Position numbers and translations under genes: made by a program. From assembly GCA_907163375.1 (NCBI GenBank), contig CAJQUW010007898.1, positions 186,001 through 250,000 on the forward strand: 64,000 nucleotides of DNA. The letters are read 5' to 3'. The stretch is from Prostheceraeus crozeri (Eukaryota > Platyhelminthes > Polycladida > Euryleptidae). Under the pieces are notes generated by a model that ran no database searches, was not told the origin of the DNA, and worked only from the letters and a program-made list of their open reading frames with translations. The first letter of the stretch is position 1, and the number at the start of each line of letters is the position of its first letter. This document shows positions 55,614-64,000 of the stretch, in pieces.

Positions 55614-56045
55614 CCCCTCACAAGTAAAAAAATATTACAAAAAGATGTCACACGTATTCCAGTCTTTCTGGAGGCTTGCGAATCCTCATAGATCTCCTCG
55701 GCATTGGCACAGGAGCAGAATTGATATCCGGGATTTCTTCACAAGACTCACTGGGATTGTGAGTCTCTGAAACTCCATAATCAAGCATATTACTGCAACT
55801 GAATGTCACAACATTTAACATGTCACAACTGAATTAGAATTTGTAATAATAATGGCAAGCCTTTATCAAATCACGAAATAATCATGACGATCAATCGAAT
55901 TTTCAAGCAAATGAGGAAATCTTCGAAAAGCTTTTGTTCTAGAAAACTGATTTCAGGTGAAAACCATTCCTACCTCAATGATAAATTTCATAGGTTTCTG
56001 TTGTTGCAATGAACTATGATGCTTAAAACGTACGATAATCACATC
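55614..56045. other. Spacer, no gene recognised
   Basis: Nothing recognised beyond AT-rich sequence. Confidence 0.5.
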
Positions 56046-56190
56046 TAAAAGCACGATTCTTTTTATTGATCAAAAGTCGAAGTTAAGTAAAAAAAGATGT
56101 ACAATTGCCGAACGTTCCGGGAATTCTCCCTTCCTCAGCGGCGTAAAGTCAATCAGCGAAGTCTTGTTGAGTTTGATCAGCCCATAAGCA
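56046..56190 (-). mobile_element. Solo PLE terminal-region fragment
   Basis: The minus strand carries CTGAGGA, then a GGGA/TCCC helix, then GGAACGTTC (56110-56138), followed by an AT-rich stretch. This is the layout of a PLE pseudo-LTR hammerhead region. No coding sequence adjoins it. Ends approximate. Confidence 0.45.
56110..56138 (-). ncRNA. Hammerhead-like motif
   Basis: CTGAGGA, helix GGGA/TCCC with loop GAAT, then GGAAC in place of GAAAC. First core block and stem II are intact. Confidence 0.5.
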
Positions 56191-57034
56191 CGGGGCGTCG
56201 CCAAGATGGTTCAGTCGCCCTCTTCGACTTGAGTAGCGAAACATCATCCTGTGATTGAAGCAATTTTCATGGACTTTTCAACTTAGACTTTTAACTTTCA
56301 TCAGCTGAAAAATCCCTGCATTCGTAATGATTTGACAGAACAAAACGTGAATAAGACACCTTAGTTATCAGTCACCTATATGAAGTGCATTATGTGTCGC
56401 GCATGATGGTTTTCAGTGACGCAAAACTCATGATTATCTATGCAAATTAATTATGATATACATTACATACATTACGTGTAAATGACTGTGCTCGTGGATT
56501 GTCTAAATGGACAGACAGATGATGGCAAATTTTGCAGTCCGATTCGTAGACCGCCCACTGCGTAAGCAATGCTTTCTGGAGTTTAACGAAATGTCGAATC
56601 TGAATGTGAGCGTTATTAGAAAATATTAGAGTAAGCGAGTTTAACCAACTACAAGCTCGCTTGTTATTCAAACCGCAATTGTGACCTGCGCCCGTAAAGG
56701 AAATTTCCATGTTATCGAATCTTATCATGGTAATATTTACGTACATGTATGTCTAACTTCAACGAAATCATTTCCATGAATTGTGCGGTGCAGAACGTGA
56801 TGGTCTCTACATCCAATGATGGAATCATTTAGATTATTGTGTGTGTCAGGAAAGCTTCCTAACCATCAATGTCTCATGATATTAGCGTTCTTCAGGAAAC
56901 AAATAATTGGAACTGAACGAATAAAATTTGATTGTGCTCCAACCACACAGATATACATGTATTGCTGTTTATGTCTAGAGATGATTTTCTTCAATACTGA
57001 TGGTCAGAGCCAGAACTAGTCTCGAGGGGCAAGG
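56191..57034. other. Spacer, no gene recognised
   Basis: A 99-codon minus frame at 56447-56746 shows no domain. Confidence 0.5.
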
Positions 57035-57260
57035 AGATCAATTTTCCATTGACCACAATACAAATTCAAGCCTCAATTCTGACGAGGTAGAATATTGACA
57101 CCACATTCAACGTAAAGTCAGCAAATTAAGATCGTGAAGAGTCGAGCGGTGTATTCCCTTTGACGACTTCATCAAGAGGAAGAAAAATTGAGTTAAAGAT
57201 AGGTACTTTTCACTTGACAGCCTTGCCTGCAATCTGACCGCTGAAGCTCATGGCTTCTCT
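57035..57260 (+). repeat. Dispersed repeat R2, copy 2
   Basis: Diverged partner of 47590-47860 in the same orientation. Confidence 0.5.
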
Positions 57261-57691
57261 GATAAGAGCTACTGCAATGCGCGCATTTGACCAATCACAC
57301 AAGCCAAAAAGAGGCGAATTTCTTCAATTTCTATCTCTTGCTACCATTGAATGTTACAATGGCTGGGATAGGATTATGTCCGCTCTAGACTAACCCTATA
57401 CGCAAATGAATCTATCTTTGTGGCTCCAACACACAGCAAAAGAAATGTCAAGTTTAGAAGGACGTCAATAAAAAAATCTTTAAAACCCGCGACCCTTCCC
57501 GGGTTTTCAAACATTCATGCCCGAGCCCGGCCTGCTTTAGACCCGGTTCCCACTCTGCAGCTATTATAGATGTGACCACATGAGGAAAATCAGAGGACCT
57601 TATGAAAGCTGGTCATACAGCATCAAAGACGATATTCATAATTCAATCTCATGTCACATGTTAATATTTGAAAAATTGAAAAACACACGAA
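57261..57691. other. Spacer with a GC-rich patch
   Basis: At 57485-57545 a GC-rich patch (GACCCTTCCCGGG, GCCCGAGCCCGGCC) stands out from the AT-rich background and contains partial inverted CCCGG motifs, possibly a decayed transposon end. Confidence 0.4.
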
Positions 57692-57967
57692 ATGAGATAT
57701 TTGTGTCTTAAACAAAAAATACGCATCTTGAAAAATTATGTTTTTCAAGCTCAAGTCCAACGAGATGCTGCAACTTTGCCATCGACGACTCCATTCGAAG
57801 AGTTCATTTTGAAGTGCGAACCCTTGCTGGAACAAGCTAATACGAATCACGACGCATGGAATAGATTTGCATGTCAGATAGAGGTAACCAAAGTAAACAA
57901 GAGTACATCAATTACTGGAAAGACTGATTCATTGAAGAATCATCAATACAATTTGCGTGCAGATTGA
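57692..57967 (+). CDS. Possible internal exon, unrecognised
   Basis: The best host-exon candidate in the window. An open plus frame reads QVQRDAATLPSTTPFEEFIL, then KCEPLLEQANTNHDAWNRFA, CQIE. GC content is visibly higher than the flanks. A pyrimidine-rich TGTTTTTCAAG near 57750 could be the acceptor, and ATAGAG/GTAACC at 57882 is a good donor, giving an exon of about 130-140 bases; beyond the donor the frame soon becomes low quality. The peptide is mildly helical and charged. No family recognised and no neighbouring exon identified. Confidence 0.33.
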   Translation: MRYLCLKQKIRILKNYVFQAQVQRDAATLPSTTPFEEFILKCEPLLEQANTNHDAWNRFACQIEVTKVNKSTSITGKTDSLKNHQYNLRAD

Positions 57968-59192
57968 ATCTGTAAGAACCCATAAAACTCTTTATATGTT
58001 GTAAGTAATCACTAATTCAAGGTATTCCTTTGATCCTCTTGCTGCCGAATATCATTCTTGACTGAATAAGTTCGCATGAACTTTCACTTTCCAAAATGCA
58101 TCGAAAATAGCTTTTGACTTTCCTGAAATACTACGCGAACTGATAATCACAATACTCAGCAATAATCCCAAATAGAGAATGTCGTGAGAGCAATATCAAG
58201 AATTAATTAGATCTCAAAGTAAACAGAAGTTCTCACGTCCTTGCCTCGGCTCTTACATCGCCCACATTTCAGGAAAAGAAAATATCACTAATGTGAGATA
58301 CACACAAAATCAAAAGCTCTGACATCAACATATTTCTTTAATTGTTTTCATATGCAAACATATAAATGAATAAATATATAAAAATGAATTATATTTATTT
58401 GACTCTATAACTGTATACGCATATATTTTTCATACCTGCTATTTGAACATTATTAGTACTTGTATTTATTAAGTATAATTCTTAATTTCCATAGTGGTTT
58501 ATTCATACTGCGTGGTACGATCTGGTATTTGTTTCTCAAATGTAATCTATGGTCAGCGTGTGCCAATTTGATCAGTTCACACATACGGTGCTACTAAGAC
58601 AGACTTGAAATGAATGCATGTCTTCTAGGAGTAAGTGCAAATACTTACGTCACGTGATGCCCACAAATAATATGCTTTACTGTATGGTACCTCTAGATGG
58701 TATCTATAGATGGCTCTATATGGTAGCATATATTGCATTATGCATTGACACTGCATTGAGATACTCTTCGAAGGAAAGTCCAAACGCAAGCACATTTGAC
58801 TGGATCATCTAGAATTTTTGTGAAATATTTTATGTCACTCCATTTGTTTGACACAAAGCTTCTATTCAGGAAACAAGACTTGCCCGACGACTTTTCCCTG
58901 TATTCAGAACCCTTGAGACTGTCAGTCAGGTCATCAGGGAAGTTTTTGTTTTCTTTTAACAAAAGTTTTTCGTCAAGCAAATTGAGCGACTAAATTTTTC
59001 TTCTTTCACAAACACGACTAGTCTCCCACTCAGGAACTGTAAAAATACATCTAGATTGGGGAAAGCCTGTCTTAAAACTCATAAATCAGTAACAAATCGA
59101 AGTTCAATTCCCTCTAGACTAAGGCCGATCGATGAAGGTGCGAGCTCGTCTTCAGCGCTGAGTTACAGTTCGATTATTGTTGGTGCTTAGAT
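57968..59192. other. Gene-poor spacer
   Basis: No gene recognised. Overlapping frames at 58738-58993 on both strands are mutual shadows. The last eight bases (GCTTAGAT, 59185-59192) are the likely left target duplication of the next element. Confidence 0.5.
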
Positions 59193-60003
59193 CAGGGTTA
59201 AAGTCAGCCGGTTATTTCGCGACCGGTGTGCTCCGTCGTTGGACCGGTGTCTCAATTGCCGACTGGTTAAGGCTGTCAGGTGGACAACTTTGACCGCCAG
59301 ACATCACTGGATATCTAGGCCGTTATAGAGTGCATGATATACAGGCCTACCGGCAAGAGTTCCCGATGAAGGGCATTGGAACTCACTTTTATCAATTTCT
59401 ATCCAATTTGAGCTTCGATCAGGTAATTAGACAATTATCCGTACTTTGATATTATGTTTTATGCGTGTGTGGAAAACATTGAGCAGTATTGAGAGTAATG
59501 ACTTTTCCAAGATATGGAATAGTTTTACGACATATCGATTATGGAACACGCAACTCTTACAAAATTTATTTAGGCTAGAGCATGCGATTCTCGAATTGAA
59601 GTATTGAATTTTTTTGAGCACCTCAAATGATTTGTCATCTCCAACTGTCAGCAATTTTGCATGTTCAGCAGTCAATGGTTCTGTTTACGGCTTTGAAAAG
59701 AGATTTGAAGAAGAATTTCGAGCGTCTAGGAATTGCTTTGCATCGCAACATTTGCGCCATTTATCATACAGATACCCTTTGAAAAATGGTACAGTTACAT
59801 GCTTTTGCAATGTTATAGTTCCTTTGATTTACTAGACAATTTACATGTATTATAGAATGAATGTCGTCATTGGTCGACACGTACGTAGTTAGAACAATCA
59901 ACCGGCCGACGTGATGAGAAGCAGCAGCCGACCAGCTTTTCAAAATTTATATCCGGGTCGGCCTGTCGACCGGTGCTTCTAAAACCGCCCGATTCCAACC
60001 CTT
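59193..60003. mobile_element. hAT-type non-autonomous element (811 bp)
   Basis: The left end CAGGGTTAAAGTCAGCCGGT and the right end (reverse complement) AAGGGTTGGAATCGGGCGGT form imperfect inverted repeats, each followed by CACCGGT- or GACCGGT-rich subterminal sequence. The flanks GCTTAGAT and GTTTAGAC are an 8-bp duplication with two transitions. The CAGGGTT start is typical of hAT. Frames inside (59427-59675 minus, 59614-59835 plus) show no transposase motif. Confidence 0.75.
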
Positions 60004-60011
60004 GTTTAGAC

Positions 60012-60447
60012 TACTTTAGTGATATGAATCGCCCCTTGCTTGATGCAGGTCTGGGCACGACCCTGACATTTTTTGTAAGCACACGGACCGGTGCTGAGTT
60101 TACCAGGTTGAGGCACACGTGTGCATGTGTGGTTGTCTGAAACTCTTTGGTTGAAATATGTGCATCAAGACCTTTCACGGCCTATCGGCAGTGTAAGGTG
60201 AGCAACTAGAAAACCTGTGACAATTTGAGTAAAGTCATGGACTCCATTTTTATGGATAAATGATCAAAAACATCATACGACTGTGATAATACTTATCATC
60301 CTTCGTTTCGTGACTTTGTTAGTCTTAGCTTACCTTAATCTTTGTCTACCTAAGCTGCTTTCCTTTGTCAGAAGTTTTCCATCATAGGACTCGCGACCAC
60401 TACTATGCTTGTCGTGCCGATAGCGAATTTCTTAATTTCTGTTAACT
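60012..60447. other. Spacer, no gene recognised
   Basis: Nothing recognised. It leads into the 3' side of a minus-strand hammerhead-like motif. Confidence 0.45.
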
Positions 60448-60469
60448 GGCGTTTCGATCACCTCCTCAG
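60448..60469 (-). ncRNA. Hammerhead-like motif, probable PLE relic
   Basis: The minus strand reads CTGAGGAGGTGATCGAAACG. Both core blocks (CTGANGA, GAAAC) are intact but stem II is minimal. Such strings are typical of PLE terminal regions. No adjoining coding sequence recognised. Confidence 0.4.
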
Positions 60470-61744
60470 ATGGGCTGCTGATGATATCAATTTTTCAAGC
60501 TCAAATTATTTCTTATTTTCCCTGAACCTTTATGTTCAATTCAAGTCAGTTGAATCAACATAGTTAAGGTGCGTAATCATATAATCCACTGATGTCTTAT
60601 TTCAATCGATTGATTGCATGCATCCTACTAACGTAAACTCGGGTATTGAGATGGTCATATGAATAAGTCGATACATTTCGTCACCCTGGCCTGTATTCTG
60701 ACATCTGAGCTGTGGTCGGGTCCAAGGTCTAAAGCCAGTCTGATTTCAGCTCTTAATATGCAAATTATTCTGCCGTGACAGCAAGAGGACTCTATTGCCT
60801 GTCCACAGCAAACAATAAGTCGAAGCAATGTCTCGTGGGGTAACGTATCTTGGGATCCGAAAAATGCCCAAGCGAAGTAAGCATTCTACAATCTGTCAAG
60901 ATTTGATGAGATAAAAAAAATTAGACAATTTATCATCTCATCACCTCTGATACAGCATTATAGCAACGAACATATAAAAAGAAGGAAACAAAGTTAACAA
61001 ACAGTTATTACAACGTAGACAATGAACAAAACAATCAATTCATGCTAAGTTCAAATATAGCAGCGAGAGACATTGCTTGAACAATGTAACGCGTAGGAAA
61101 CGAGGGTGCGGTGCACGTTATTGTTGAGAATCTGTTCTTTATTAAGCAGCAAAATAGTTTATATTTGCTAGAATTCCATAATAATCTAAATTAGTGTGTC
61201 ACAATATTTCCTCCTATTCTTTTCCTGGTATTTGTATGAAATTTACATTTGTAACTTACTGTTAGTATTTGAATATTTTAGTTATTTGACACATCTTTAC
61301 TTGAAATATTTCAGTTATCTAATCAAAGTATCTGAAAGCACTATTTGTCAGAGTTCAAGAAAGTAGAGGTTCATGAACCCCTCCCGTCATAATATGCTTC
61401 AGGAAAGAGCAAATAGTTTTAACCAAAAATAATTCAGTTATGTGAGATAATGTGTGTTGCAATAGTTCAAAAACAATTTTTTGGCTTTTTTGTTAAGATG
61501 ACTTGGACTGCACATATGTCGATGTTAATCAACTAAGAAAATATGTAGAGAGAAGGAGAGAGGGAGGGAGGGGGAGGAGAGGAGGAGAGAGAACAAGGAG
61601 AGGACGGGTCCCTTTGCTGTGCCACTCGCACAAATGATGTGACTAATGTACCCAAATCTGATGATTAAATGCAAAACTCGTAGCTGGAGGACACGTGTTT
61701 CAGTAAAATTTTCATCAGCTCCGACACAAAAGTATTTAACTGAC
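60470..61744. other. Spacer with purine-rich tract
   Basis: No gene. 61540-61605 is a G/A-only tract (GAGAGGGAGGGAGGGGGAGG and similar), polypurine and potentially triplex-forming. Confidence 0.6.
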
Positions 61745-63816
<2,072 letters not shown>

Positions 63817-64000
63817 GAAAAGAGAGAGAGAGAGAATTCAGAACAAAAGCTTGAAACCCAACAATCAGTAACAAATTAAAACGAAAGACTAAAATTCGGA
63901 AATGTTGTTTATTTTGATGTTATTTTGTGTTGCTTGCATTGATAATTTAAATGTTTTGCAAAGAATTTTCCTAACATTTCATAATTTTGTACAACATATC
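63817..64000. other. Right edge: short GA tract and spacer
   Basis: A GA run at 63821-63834 marks the 5' junction of the LINE. Beyond it lies featureless AT-rich sequence to the window end. Confidence 0.6.

Noticed and set aside
57485-57545. GC-rich patch with CCCGGG and CCGAGCCCGG as a possible hAT terminus or CpG island
   Set aside because: Too short, with no matching second end or target duplication and no promoter elements.

Overview
This looks like an AT-rich stretch of an invertebrate animal genome, probably marine. Coding sequence is almost entirely of transposon origin, the spacers are long and gene-free, and the mix of Penelope-like elements with GIY-YIG endonucleases, CR1-group and RTE-like LINEs, Tc1/mariner and hAT DNA transposons and a tRNA-derived SINE fits a deuterostome or lophotrochozoan better than a vertebrate or insect. 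I cannot name the species. No complete host protein-coding gene, rRNA or functional tRNA was recognised; a few open segments could be host exons, with low confidence.

Layout. 0.7-1.6 kb (minus) and 45.5-46.4 kb (plus) are diverged inverted copies of one segment that share an exon-like frame and a splice-donor-like GGTAATG. 1.6-2.3 kb holds a Penelope-like (PLE) endonuclease tail. 2.7-3.9 kb (minus) is a decayed hAT transposase of the ZMYM1-like type. 4.26-4.55 kb is a short hAT element with a perfect 8-bp target duplication. 7.4-9.1 kb holds two inverted copies of a ~510-bp hAT-like MITE that recurs at 31.5, 36.4, 41.9, 46.9 and 47.1 kb. Mariner-type and LINE fragments follow at 9.1-9.8 kb. 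9.8-16.6 kb has no recognisable gene but contains a promoter-like cluster near 12.9 kb.

16.6-18.8 kb is a Tc1 transposon with a DD34E transposase, interrupted by a 566-bp PLE insertion that carries perfect 51-bp inverted repeats. A shrunken sibling copy at 43.5-44.6 kb preserves the empty site. 20.3-20.8 kb is an RTE-like LINE fragment. 25.0-25.25 kb is a second small PLE insertion with the same fold-back design. 29.2-32.3 kb is a nearly full PLE (reverse transcriptase plus GIY-YIG) between ~300-bp inverted terminal repeats, one of which is split by the MITE. 35.5-36.0 kb is a CR1-group LINE tail. 47.9-48.05 kb is a long hairpin element. 49.4-50.05 kb is a tandem duplication holding a SINE. 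54.3-55.2 kb is another PLE remnant, ending at a bare 24-bp Tc1 terminus and a nested palindrome. 59.2-60.0 kb is a further hAT-type element. 61.7-63.8 kb is a 5'-truncated but otherwise well-preserved LINE on the minus strand, bounded by GA/CT microsatellites.

The strongest theme is the density of hammerhead-ribozyme-like motifs (CTGANGA - short stem - GAAAC). I see seven, most of them in PLE terminal regions, together with two insertions of the same fold-back form. I do not see a host operon, defence system or other clearly new gene system. The novelty, if any, lies in how these elements are built and nested.
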